Position numbers and translations under genes: made by a program. 64,000 nucleotides of DNA, taken from the NCBI RefSeq assembly GCF_002994745.2, contig NC_037094.1, positions 644,001 through 708,000 of the forward strand, read 5' to 3'. Below, piece after piece: positions 13,343-24,050 of this stretch; within the stretch, counting starts at the first letter, position 1; each line of letters starts with the position of its first letter. The notes under the pieces are model-generated. The model was not told where the DNA came from. It worked only from the letters and a program-made list of their open reading frames with translations, and did no database searches. This stretch comes from Rosa chinensis (Eukaryota > Streptophyta > Magnoliopsida > Rosales > Rosaceae).

Positions 13343-13439
13343 ATTTGAAACTTGAGTGACCAAATTGTCGAATGAGTCATAATTGAGTGACCATTTGTGG
13401 AATTTTTCCTATTATATATACTAGTCTGCACATGTGTAC

Positions 13440-13760
13440 GAAATTTTTTTGTTGTTAAAATAAAAATAAAAAAAATTGAAAAATGGGTAGTTATTGCAAA
13501 ATAAATAGTTTTAGTGGTAGTTATTACAGAGAGAAAATAGTGAGAGTTGTAGAATTATTTCTTTTTAATTTTGTTAATAAAAATCTATTTTATAATTGTC
13601 CTATTTAGTCTTGTGATTTAATTTATTGTCAAAGTTTTTTAATATTTTTTTTTTTGGAGAAAATGACAAAGTTTTTTAATCTTTTAATGTTAAATTTGTC
13701 AAAATTTTCAGTTTTGGCTAACAAAGCCTCTTCTTTTAATAATAGTACTAGCCTTCTTCA
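13440..13760 (-). repeat. Helitron-like AT-rich repeat, copy 1
   Basis: Read on the minus strand, this matches the copy at 20497-20760. Both start with a TACTATTATTAA block, then GAAGAGGCTTTGTTAGCC, and run through a shared stretch ending in ATTTTCTCTCTG. The 5' TC-rich start and lack of terminal inverted repeats suggest a Helitron end. I cannot see a diagnostic 3' hairpin-CTRR, so the class is tentative. Confidence 0.5.
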
Positions 13761-13805
13761 TACATGCTTTGCATGTGTAATAGTTTATTTTTTAAAAAAG
13801 AAAAA

Positions 13806-14535
13806 GAGTGATTCTAGTTGGACCTCCAAATTTGATATTTTGACCTCCAATTTTTTTTCCAGTTATTAATTGACTTTGTCAACTTATATGAAAAGACAAA
13901 TAAGGACAAAGAGAGAAAAATGAAAAATTAAGTAAGTGTTCAAGTAAATCTCTAATTTGTATTTCTAATTCCCTAAAACAGTAAGTAAATAAATAAATAC
14001 TCTTCCAACCAAATATAACCCAAATATAACATTTAATTAAATTTTTTTCCCGATATTTCCTTATATTGCCTATATAGTTTTATAATTTACTCAAAACAAT
14101 TAAGTAAAAATAATAATTTCTATACATGGCCCATCATTTATTACAAAGGTAAATTCAAAACAATCTGATTTGAAATTTTCTTAAACTAAATTAATTGAAT
14201 ATTATGATATAGTTATTACTCGATCTTCCAACCCAATATCCTTGAAATCCTTCTTTTAGCAAATTCAAAGGGGTTCCAACAACATATCAAGATCGAGAAC
14301 CAACTATCTGATTAATTTTGGTGGAGGAGAGACCTACTCATAAGAGAGCAATGTCATGTGATTTTGATTAATTTTTATTCTCGTGGTTGAAGATAGAGAT
14401 AAAAAGTAGAATAATAGATTGTTGTATCTCATAAGGGCGTTTTGGTAAAAATAAGGAGGTTTACTTAGATTTTCAAGTATTATAAAAAGTAAATTAGAGG
14501 TGTAATAAGTATGAGAGGTCCAACTAGAACCACCT
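13806..14535. mobile_element. 730-bp MULE-type non-autonomous TIR element
   Basis: Left end GAGTGATTCTAGTTGGACC and reverse-complemented right end AGGTGGTTCTAGTTGGACC match over about 20 bp. A perfect 9-bp duplication AAAGAAAAA flanks it (13797-13805 and 14536-14544). The flank is A-rich, so part of that match could be chance. The interior is AT-rich and non-coding. Confidence 0.7.
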
Positions 14536-14544
14536 AAAGAAAAA

Positions 14545-14648
14545 TATAAATGAAAAAAAAAAACAGTTATTGCATAAAGAAAATAGTGGGAGAGAAAAAT
14601 GGGGGTTGTGAGATCATTTATTTTTAATTTTCTTAATAAAAATCTATA
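14545..14648 (-). repeat. Helitron-like repeat, copy 2 (left part)
   Basis: Second copy of the AT-rich repeat, minus orientation. It is cut by the Copia insertion at 14649 and resumes at 20351-20480. Confidence 0.5.
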
Positions 14649-14866
14649 TGTTTTAGGGAATCAGAAATTGAGAGATAATCGTTGTGTATTCTCATTGATA
14701 ATAGGGGCCTCTTTATATAGAGGATTACAATGCATAGAATCTCAATCATATAAGGAAAGTAATTCTACATTGATTAGGATTCTAGATCCTTCTAATTAAA
14801 TCCTATTACCACTAGGTCAAGTAACCTAGAGTTTGGGCTAAACACAAATTAGGTTTTCCTTGAACA
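14649..14866 (-). repeat. 3' LTR of Copia 1
   Basis: 218 bp, partner of 20128-20345. It ends next to the polypurine tract. Confidence 0.92.
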
Positions 14867-15229
14867 CTCCCCCTTGTGTTGCCCAAACGCAGTGCTTCTC
14901 TCGTTGTCTCGTTAAAAACCTTGCCGAGTAACAAAAACCCAGTGGGACAAAAATAATCTCTGTCGAAGGGGAAAAATATCACAACACACCCTTCACGTTT
15001 CGAGGTGAACATGTAGACATCTCCCCCTGATGTCTGCGTCTCCCCCTGATGACTACGATCATGGGAGTTCAGATAATTTCAGCAAGCCAATTCTTGCCAC
15101 ATGTTTCTCAAACGTGGATTTGGGCAATGACTTAGTAAACAAGTCTGCCTTACTGTCCTCAGATTGAATCTAGTTCACTTTGCTCTCGAGGAGAGTCTGT
15201 TGTTGCTGATTGTGCTTGGTGTTATCGCT

Positions 15230-18060
15230 TTTGATGTAGCCTTGCCTCATTTGTTCAAAACAAACAGCATTATCCTAAATGCTCGTAGGCTCATCTGTGG
15301 TAGACTTCAAACCACAATTGTTCGAACATGCGTAATTATGAATCCAATCCATATTCATTCAGGAACCACTTCATGAAGAGCAATGATCTCTGCATTATTC
15401 GAAGATATAGCGACTAGGGTCTATTCTGTAGACCTCCAAGATGTCATGGTCTTTTCCCATGGTAAACACTTAACCGGATTAGGAATGACCTTTGTGTGGG
15501 TCAGAGAGATACCCAACATCAGCAAAACCTTCCAAAACACATGTCGTTTTGGGATGGGGATAGTGGACGCAAGCCAGGGTTGGCGGCATACCTGGTGTGT
15601 GATGGGTCCGAATCCATCATCTCTTCGTAGGGATAGAACAAGCCCATATCACTCATACATCTCAAGTATCGAAAGATATCTTTTACACCAATCCAATGGC
15701 GTCGCGTTGGCGCAGAGCTATATCTAGCTAACAAGTTCACAACATATGAGATGTCCGGTCTTGTGCATTAGGATAAGTACAATAATGCGCCTATTGTACT
15801 AAGTAAGGCACTTCTGCCTCTAGCACATCTTCGTCATCATCCTTTCGACGAAGAGGATCCTTTTCAGGATCAAGACTACGGACGATCATGGGTGTGCTTG
15901 AAGTCTTGACCTTGTCAAAATGCCTAAGCATCTATCGACACGATGCTCAAGTTCCAAACCAAGACATAATCGTGTTTTCCCAAAATCCTTCATCTCAAAC
16001 TCGGATTTCAAGTGTTCAGCGGTTTCCCTTAACTCTTTAAGGGCTTCTAATGAAGATCATGTCTAACATGAATCGCGATAGAATTCGAAACTTGTCATAG
16101 AAACGCGTGGGCATATCCCTTCCCAATCAAGTAGTCACTTTAGTGAGCGTTTCAACCTTATTGTAAACGCGCTCCATGGTCTAGAGCCACTTGACTTGGG
16201 TAAATGAAGTTCACCATGAACCTTCATGTATATTCCGTATCTAGATCCCTATAGAGATACGTAGTGACCATATTTATAAGCTGCATGTTCAGTTATTCGG
16301 GAAACTACCAAACTGACAGGGTAGTGGAGTGCAATGACATCCATTACGAGAGAATATGTCTCATCGTAGTCGATTCCAGGGCGTTTTGTGAGAAGCCTTG
16401 TGCCATAAGGCGAGATTGCCATCTCTTTTTCTCATCACGCTTTCTAACGAAGACCCATTAGTCAACAGGCTTTATGTTAGGAGGTGTTGGCATCTCTAGC
16501 TCGAAAACCTTCCTCTTCGTTAGAGAATCCATCTTAACCTGGATCGCATCTTTCCATTTAGGCCAAAAACTCTCTACGTTGGTATTCATTCATCAACGGA
16601 GCGTGGTTCGATATCATCTGACTCAACAAACTCATGCGCAACGAAATGCGCAACTACATCATCAATTATGATGGAGTTTTTATCCCACATCTCATGTACA
16701 CTAGTGTAAGTTTCATAGAGCTCTATATTCTCAGGAATAGGTTCTGATGTTGAGGCGTCCCCCAACGGTAACCATAACCCGGAAGATACTCATGAGACGG
16801 ATTTTGAGTCTTGATGATCAAAGGATTGGAATGTGCCAAAGTATCATTCGAACCCACGGGCCTCCCACGCATCCTAGCTGGGGCCATGGCCTGTAACGCC
16901 ATAATGCCACTCTCTTTGGCATTGGCGCCATGCCTACCTCCGTGTAGGGTGGCGCTACGTCCTCTCGTAGGGACGTCCTTCCTTGCAGGCATGTTTGCAG
17001 CATATTTGTGTGATCTCGTCACTTTAATAGGGATCAAGATGAGACATAGTGGGGACAGACCACGACAAATCCTGTCGTTCCTGTTGAACATCTGTGTTCT
17101 TATCTCCCCCTAACGACGGGAAGACTGTCTCATCAAAGTGACAACCCGCAAATCTAGCGGTAATGAGATCGCCTTGCAAGGGAATTAAGTGGCGGACGAT
17201 TGTTGGAGTCTCAAATCCAACGTAGTTGCCTATTCGTCTGTAAAGACCCATCATAGAGCGCTGTGGCGGCGCAATTGGCACATAAATGGCTCACTCAAAT
17301 GTGCGTAAGTACAAAAGACGTGTACCCAGTCACTAGCTGTAACGCATAGGTACATTGAGTGGCGGTAGGTCGTAGACGAATTAGCATAGCTGCATGCGAT
17401 ATTGCATCACCCCAAGCAGATGTAAGAAGATTGGTGCGCATTACCAATGTTCGGACTACCATCGTAGTCATTTCCTCGAGACCAATTGGGTGTGTACATG
17501 GAAATGTGATGTCCAACATCAAGCCCATTGCAATATCCATCGAAAGTCTTTTGATGTAAACTCTCTAGCATAGTCAAATCCAATTGACTGAATAGGATGA
17601 TCTGGGGAATGAGCCCGTTGTCATATGATATGTGCTAGGAGTGTAGCATAAGTAGCATTTATAGGTGGACAATGGCACAACACGTGACAGGAGTATTTGC
17701 GTGTCAACCAACATCATAAAATATTTAAGCGTCTGCAAGTTGGTTGAATTAATCCACAAAATCCCTACGGATTCTTTGTAAGAACAGAATGAGTATTGTC
17801 ATATCCTTTACATAGGACGGTCTCAGTCCTAATTTCCCTAAGGACAGCAGTAATCAAGGTGCCATTTGGCAAGTGGAACTTGTGCTATTCCATGTCCTTG
17901 AATTAATATTGATGGCCCAGCCATCGTAGTCACAAAGTAATATGCTCATAATCAAAATTGAGTCATAATGAAAAGAACTCGAAATTTTATTCATAAGCCA
18001 ACGGAGTACATCATTGTTTCTTTGATCAAAGAAAATCTAATCTAATAAAAAGTAATATGG
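15230..18060 (-). pseudogene. Decayed Copia pol of element 1
   Basis: Fragments in several frames, read on the minus strand. Integrase-like pieces lie at 17574-17759 and 17295-17540, a linker piece at 16818-17281, and reverse transcriptase/RNase H remnants near 15.4-16.2 kb (for example PTRRHWIGVKDIFRYLRC at about 15.7 kb). Each is interrupted by stops or frameshifts. The closest relative in the window is the pol remnant of Copia 2 at 32.2-35.3 kb, with which it shares several of the same stops. Confidence 0.8.
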
Positions 18061-18149
18061 CAATCGCCTACATCTCTTGGAAAATAAAGACTTAAACAGA
18101 ATTGGCGATCTATTGATCCCAGCCAGATTTGTAGTCTTCAACCCTTCAC

Positions 18150-19203
18150 TCTAGATCATCTTCTTGATCTTCTTGTTCCATATAGTGAGCTTTTCTTGCT
18201 TCACAATATGCTTTGTAGACGGTGACAAGTTCTTCACGAGCTCTACAAATGTGTGCCCAATGATCAGACACTCCACATCGAGAACATACATCTCTTTGCT
18301 CGAACTCCATTGATTGAGGCACTTTGAAAGCGTCATTTAGATGGCTCTTAATGTTGGTGGCGCCACCAACATGGCCAGAGGCGTTGCCTCCTCTCTCTTT
18401 TCACGTTTACCTCTTCGGTTCCGTGTTCGCCTATTTTGGCGGTTACCTTCCCAAGTAGAGCGATTATATGGATCAGAATGTCCAGAAGTATACCTAAGAT
18501 TAGGGTTTCGCTCTTGGCGCCCTCTCTTAGAGGTGCAACTATAATTGGATTCCGGAATATGTTCTGTTTCCACGGATCTCGAATTATAGTTCTTCACAAG
18601 GATATTATCATGCTTTTCAGCGACATTCATAGCTCCAATGAGCTCATGAAACCTTGTGATCCGTCTTGCATTTACATCAATTCGATAGTTCTTAGCAACC
18701 ATCAATGCAGAGACGGGGAAGGTAGAGAGAGTCTTCTCAGTCAACATCGCATCTGTGATCTTTTTACCACAGAATTTCATTAAGGATTTAATGCGAAGTG
18801 CTTCCGAGTTATAGTCAAGAACTGTCTTGAAATCACAGAAGCGGAGGCTATGCCATCTCACTTCTAGGTCAGGAAGCAAGGAGTCACGGACGTTGCCAAA
18901 TCTTTCTTCGAGTGAGACCAACAGCCTTCTGGGGTCTTCTTCATTCATATACTCGTACTGGAGCGAATCATCCATATGACGAGTCATTAGGATGATGGCT
19001 TTCGCCTTATTTGCCTCTAAGGATGCTCTATTTGCTTCCAAAGCTTGAGCGTGCTCAACAGTTATCACGTCCTGGTTAGGCTCGAGAATCATATCCAAGA
19101 TTCCATCGGCCTTGAGATGCTGGCGGATATCACGAACCCACCTGTGATATTCAGAGCTAGTTGTTCTCAATGGAGCAAAGTCCAATTTGTTCAGGCTACT
19201 CAT
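18150..19203 (-). pseudogene. Copia gag of element 1
   Basis: The gag frame starts at the ATG at 19201-19203 (MSSLNKLDFAPLRTT) and stays open to 18337. The CCHC zinc knuckle, with C-x2-C-x4-H-x4-C as CSRCGVSDHWAHIC, follows in another frame at about 18.2-18.3 kb, so a frameshift separates it. Upstream, minus-strand GT at 19586 and AG at 19205 flank a possible leader intron that ends just before the ATG. Gag is much better preserved than pol. Confidence 0.82.
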
Positions 19204-20127
19204 CCTGAAAGAGAACAAGAAATTAGGGTTAGTTTCGGAGCGAAGTAGGCTATCACGAAAACATATGAAATTTCTAAGCGTAATCGCTTTCAAGAAATTA
19301 GGAATTTCCGAGCGTAGTCGCTTCCAAGAAATTCGATTCCAAGAGATATTGGATTAGATCGAAACAATGATGTAAGTGGTCGATCATAAATTCTCTACAA
19401 ACTCCAAGTTTGGAGATCTCAACAAGCTCTAAGCTTGGAGTGAGCACGAACCCCCACAGTTCGGCTTAATTTGGTCTCCCCTATAATGAAGAAAGGGGGG
19501 TAGAAGAAGGGAGGTTGCAATTCCCCGAGAAAAAGAAGAGAAATTGAAATAAAAACTCAAAAACAGGAACTTTTAGTAAACCATACCTCTTAGGATTGCG
19601 GATCGCATTCGATCCTCATTGTAGGATTGCAAACAAGCTTCAGTTCTAGGCGAATCAAACTTGTTGAAATTCGGAGCAGATTCGCTTCTAAACAGCTCCC
19701 ACTCTGATTGGTGTATAGGTCAAAAATGTCTCCAATAGGGTGATATGCACAGGAACGAGCATGCTGAACAGCTCCCACCTTGAATACTGTACAGGTCTCA
19801 AAACGTCTCCAATAGGGCTAAAATATTGAGGTCAGATGGAGGAGATAGAGATGAACAACTTTGATGAAGAAAGTATTTTGATCAGAGGTCCCGAACAAGA
19901 CGTTTCAGGGCGTGCAAGCAGGCTGATCTGCACAAAAACGAGCGAGCTGCTATGCTACAGGGGCAGCAGGAGTGCCGCAATGCTGCATGGGCAGTAGGTG
20001 GCACATGGATGCGCAAGGGCTGCAGGGGTAGCTTACGGCATGGCTAGCAAGGGCTAGGAGCTTGCGGCTGTTTTGGTGAGAAGAGTTTTGGTTTTTAGGG
20101 CTAGGGTTAGGGCTCGTGCTGATAACG

Positions 20128-20345
20128 TGTTTTAGGGAATCAGAAATTGAGAGATAATCGCTGTGTATTCACATTGATAATATGGGCCTCTTTATATAGA
20201 GGATTACAATGCATAAAATCTCAATCATACAAGGAAAGTAATTCTACATTGATTAGGATTCTAGATCATTCTAATTAAATCCTATTACCACTAGGTCAAG
20301 TAACCTAGAGTTTGAGTTAAACACAAATTAGGTTTTCCTTGAACA
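20128..20345 (-). repeat. 5' LTR of Copia 1
   Basis: 218 bp, partner of 14649-14866. It contains a TATATAAAG-like box on the minus strand. Confidence 0.92.
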
Positions 20346-20350
20346 CTATA

Positions 20351-20480
20351 TTATAATTGTCATATTTATCTTTGTGATTTAATTTATTCTCAAATTTTTT
20401 TTAATTTTTTATGATTAAATCTGTCAAAATTTTCAATTTTGCCTAACAAACATTTATCTCTTAATAATAGATTAATAGTG
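20351..20480 (-). repeat. Helitron-like repeat, copy 2 (right part)
   Basis: Continuation of the repeat cut at 14648 by Copia 1, ending in a TCTCTTAATAATAG block. Confidence 0.5.
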
Positions 20481-20496
20481 TATATATATATATATA

Positions 20497-20760
20497 TATA
20501 TCTATACTATTATTAAGAGAAGAGGCTTTGTTAGCCAAAACTAAAAACTTTGACAGATTTAACCCTGAAAGATTAAAAAACTTTGACAACAAATTAAATC
20601 ACAAGGGTAAATAGGACAATTATAAAATAGATTTTATTAAGAAAATTGAAAAGAAATTATCCCACAACCTCCCATTTTCTCTCCCACTATTTTCTCTCTG
20701 CAATAACTACCCACTAAATCTATTTTCTTTTGCAGATAACTTTTTTTTTTATAATTAAAA
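20497..20760 (+). repeat. Helitron-like repeat, copy 3
   Basis: Plus-oriented copy starting TCTATACTATTATTAAGAG, placed head to head with copy 2 across a short (TA)n run at about 20480-20502. Confidence 0.5.
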
Positions 20761-20921
20761 TTTTTCTTACTCTGCATCATGTGATTGGAGATTAGTATAT
20801 ATATAATATAGGGGTTAAAGAGTTGACTGGGGCAGGGGACCCACTATGACCCACTAAGTTACTGGCTCCGCCCATGGATGTTGGTATATGTGGGCTACCT
20901 TTTGGAACCTTTCAAAGCTCC

Positions 20922-20929
20922 GAATATCC
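20922..20929. promoter_or_regulatory. P1BS-like phosphate-starvation site
   Basis: GAATATCC fits the palindromic GNATATNC motif bound by PHR1-type regulators of phosphate starvation. It lies about 520 bp upstream of the first phosphatase ATG. An 8-bp degenerate motif in AT-rich DNA can occur by chance. Confidence 0.35.
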
Positions 20930-21350
20930 TAATTTTGGTTCCAATAGAAATAGTTATACCCTCGCATATTCGCATCTCACCATTCAATCTTGGCTATCTT
21001 TTACGTACATGGACCTCAATACCGTGTCTCTATATTGTGATCCATCTGCTCATGTTCTCTGGAATCGAACCAATAATTCGTCTCAGAGGATATAGTAAAT
21101 TAAACATCTCTAACATTACTATAATTCCTTCGTGTCCCCCCCCCCCAACACTGCCGAGTTGGTTGGCAAGATCGAGTTCACCAACCTTGGTTGCTGGACT
21201 CATTTCTGTGGGTACCTAATATCTTATCCCCCAAATCCAGGCATACCATGTTCTAGTATTAAGTAACCAAGTCCAGTTGCAACCCATTTCAATGATTTCA
21301 TGATCATCTTTAGCCAAGTGGGCGGCTTGTCTCTTACTCTACTTACCACA

Positions 21351-21360
21351 TTATAAAAGG
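21351..21360 (+). promoter_or_regulatory. TATA box of first phosphatase gene
   Basis: TTATAAAAGG-type box about 95 bp upstream of the ATG at 21448, correctly placed for a short 5' UTR. Confidence 0.6.
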
Positions 21361-21447
21361 GCTCTGGAGCTCTGTCCCTTTACTACAAGGAAGAAGATCG
21401 ACTAGCTAGCTCCTTTTTCATTGTTTCATATATACTCTAAAATAGTC

Positions 21448-23170
21448 ATGGCCCCAAATATTCCTTGTAAGAAATCCAGGACCTCGTGCGTTTTCTTGGT
21501 CCTCCTCAGCTCTGTTCTTTGTATTGTAACTACATCTGCAGAGCTGCAGAGATTCGAACACCCCACAAAAGAAGATGGATCACTTAGCTTTCTAGTGCTT
21601 GGTGACTGGGGAAGAAGAGGAGAATTTAACCAGTCCGAAGTTGCCTTTCAGGTTCCACAAATTGACTCCCACACTTGTTCTAATTCATATATTGTCACTT
21701 ATATAGTACTGATAAACTTCATTGGCTACACACACACACACACACATATATATAGATATATGGTTGTGTATGCTAAACAAATTTGTAACTGTTTCTAAAT
21801 TGGGCAGATGGGAAGGGTTGGAGAGAAACTTGACATAGATCTTGTAGTTTCCACTGGAGACAACTTTTATGATAATGGATTGAGCAGCGAACACGATACG
21901 GCATTTGAGGAGTCATTTACCAAAATCTATACACAAAAGAGTCTGCTAAAGCAGTGGTACAGCAGTAAGTTCCCAATGAAACTAAAAGGCTTTGTTTGTA
22001 TCTTTGTTTTAAACCCCATTATTTGACGTTACTAAAGGTAGCTTTCTTCACTTAACTAGTTTCCAATTTCTATATATACATATATATGTATGTAGTTTTA
22101 GGCAACCATGATTACAGGGGTGATGCAGAGGCTCAACTCAGCCCCCTGCTAAGGAAGATTGACAGCAGATGGCTTTGCTTAAGATCTTTCATTGTTGACG
22201 CAGGTGAGCCCCTAAATTTTGGAATTTCCGATTGATTTGGCTACATGCATGAAACTAAATTACTGAAATGTGTGAGTTTCTATGAATTTTGGCAGAATTA
22301 GCAGATATTTTGTTTGTGGACACCACTCCTTTTGTCAATATGTACTTCACAAGCACAGAGGACCATACTTATGATTGGCGAGGAATTCCTTCTCGCAAGG
22401 CTTATATTCAAACCTTATTGAAGGTACTATTTTTGAGATTTGAGAAATCTAGGTTCAATTTAGAGGTTAATTGAAATAGGCGGTTGAATGTGTATGACTA
22501 TACCAATGTTAATTTTGCAACAGGATGTTGAGTTGGCATTGAAAATGTCATCTGCAAAGTGGAAGATAGTTGTTGGACACCATGCAATTAGAAGCATTGG
22601 GCATCATGGTGATACACAGGAGCTTATAAAGCACCTTCTCCCAATTCTTCAGGTATATTAACACAAGTTAATTAGATCACATCTCTTGCTAAAACAGAAG
22701 ATGCAAGAAAGCTATTTTTATTCATTGAAGCCAACTAATTAAACCCTTTATACGTATATCTCAGGCCAATGATGTAGACTTTTACATGAATGGGCATGAT
22801 CATTGCCTAGAACACATCAGTGACATCAAAAGGTGGTAAATCCTGATTAAGAATTGTTATATGCTGAATCTTAGTTAAAATGGAAGATAATATTGTTTGA
22901 GCTGAGACTAATTGCGATGAATGTGCATTCACATTATGCAGCGGAATACAGTTTCTGACGAGTGGAGCAGGATCAAAAGCATGGAGAGGAGACATGAAGA
23001 ATGAGGAGGGTTTGAACAAACAAGGCCAGCGGGTCAACTTCTTCTATGATGGTCAAGGCTTCATGTCTGTGCAGTTGAATCCCACTCGAGCTGAGATAGC
23101 TTTCTATGATGTGTTTGGCAACGTCATACATTCTTGGACTACTTCCAAGCTGCTTCATTTGATTATGTAA
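21448..23170 (+). CDS. Small purple acid phosphatase (PAP17/PAP3 type), copy 1
   Basis: Secreted dinuclear-metal phosphomonoesterase of the low-molecular-weight plant class. Exons: 21448-21651, 21808-21964, 22096-22203, 22296-22423, 22524-22652, 22765-22832 and 22942-23170; 340 residues. Residues 1 to about 31 are a signal peptide (cleavage near TSA-EL). All metal-ligand blocks are present: GDWG (D53), GDNFY (D86, Y89), GNHDY (N124), VGHH (H219) and GHDH (H253, H255). The sixth donor is ambiguous: AG|GTGGTA at 22832 or, 3 nt later, TG|GTAAAT; both keep frame. The first is preferred because it matches the length of the tandem copy. The C-terminus appears altered by a small deletion relative to a duplicated tail just downstream. 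A tandem paralogue follows at 24051. Inference: a role in phosphate scavenging. Confidence 0.93.
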
Positions 23171-23306
23171 AACTGAATCGATAAACTTACTTTATTTGTA
23201 GCAAGCTAGCTAATTAGCCAGAGCCTAGAATACATATAGATCTCGAAAGTAATCCACTCAGTTGCAATTAATGCAGCTGTTCGATCTCATTCATTCTTGT
23301 ACTTAA
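23109..23306 (+). repeat. Tandem duplication unit 1 (3' end of phosphatase copy 1)
   Basis: Covers the last codons and 3' UTR of the gene. Nearly the same sequence recurs at 23323-23520 (shared GACTACTTCCAAGCTGCTTC, GCAGCTGTTCGATCTCATTC). Confidence 0.85.
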
Positions 23307-23322
23307 CCCTATCCATTCTTCT

Positions 23323-23520
23323 ATGTGTTTGCCAACGCCATACATTCATGGACTACTTCCAAGCTGCTTCACCCATCTATTTGATTATGTAAAGCTGAAT
23401 CGATCACTTACTTTTGTAGCAAGCTAGCTGATTATCCGGAGCCTGGAATATAGATTTCGAGAAGTAATCCACTGAGTCTCGATTGCAGCTGTTCGATCTC
23501 ATTCATTCTTGTGCTTAACG
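23323..23520 (+). pseudogene. Tandem duplicate of phosphatase 3' end
   Basis: About 200 bp copy of the last coding codons and 3' UTR of the upstream gene. In the gene's frame it encodes [13 protein letters not shown] then stop, whereas the gene itself ends LLHLIM. The duplicate keeps an extra CCCATCTA, so it may preserve the older C-terminus. Confidence 0.75.
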
Positions 23521-23816
23521 CATGCATGCCAAATTCAACGTACGTTTTAAACATTCCCTGACGATTAGAACTAAGAAATAAACAAGCTTAGGCTTCAATC
23601 AGTGACTTAAATTCGAGGAGTTAGAAATTTTGAAAGACAAAAGTGTACAAGACGAAGGAAATTGCCAGGAAACTGATAAATGGGACCCAACTTTGTTGCT
23701 GCTGTCCGTTACTGCATGCAATTATGCAGACTACCCTGCTTTCTGCTGAAGCCGACTGTAATCATGACTTTCCGATCAGTGGGTCTACATAGTATCTACC
23801 ACACACATATATGTAT

Positions 23817-23824
23817 GTATATTC
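23817..23824. promoter_or_regulatory. P1BS-like site upstream of second phosphatase
   Basis: GTATATTC fits GNATATNC, about 230 bp upstream of the ATG at 24051. The same chance-occurrence caveat applies as for the site at 20922. Confidence 0.35.
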
Positions 23825-23874
23825 ACTACCGGCTTTCCAAGCTTGTTACTTGAAACCAAAATGTGGCATCTCCA

Positions 23875-23881
23875 TATATAA
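23875..23881 (+). promoter_or_regulatory. TATA box of second phosphatase gene
   Basis: TATATAA about 170 bp upstream of the ATG. Confidence 0.5.
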
Positions 23882-24050
23882 CACATACATTGCTAGCTCT
23901 GCAACGTTTTGAAGATTAACCGACAGAAACCCTCATAGATCGAGCCAGTCCTCTCTGCCCCTCTCTCTTAGGTAACACGCTCACAGACATAAAAGAACTA
24001 ACCAGCTTGATCAGTGAGGGAGTCTAAAAATCTTATTCTGGGTAATAAGG

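Larger units (their letters stand above)
6782..13409. mobile_element. Mutator-like (MULE) TIR element, hosting nested LTRs
   Basis: The ends are GGGAGAATTCCACAAATGG on the left and, reverse-complemented, GGAAAAATTCCACAAATGG on the right. Both continue with TCACTCAA. They are flanked by a perfect 9-bp duplication TATTATATA at 6773-6781 and 13410-13418, the length expected of Mutator-like elements. The long inverted arms (about 230 bp) can be matched between 6782-7025 and 7975-8179. The right arm is cut by an inserted LTR (8180-13342) and resumes at 13343. Without that insertion the element is about 1.46 kb. Its core (about 7.03-7.97 kb) has open frames but no transposase resemblance, plus a (GA)n run near 7815-7840. 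Confidence 0.85.
14649..20345 (-). mobile_element. Copia LTR retrotransposon 1 (decayed)
   Basis: Complete structure on the minus strand. Two 218-bp LTRs (20128-20345 is 5', 14649-14866 is 3') start TG and end CA, with a perfect 5-bp duplication CTATA at 14644-14648 and 20346-20350. Inside the 5' LTR is a primer-binding region TTATCAGCACGAG. Next to the 3' LTR is a polypurine tract CAAGGGGGAG. Gag with a CCHC knuckle, then integrase, reverse transcriptase and RNase H remnants follow in Copia order, with many stops and frameshifts. The LTRs differ at 8 of 218 positions by my count (about 3.7%). Confidence 0.92.
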
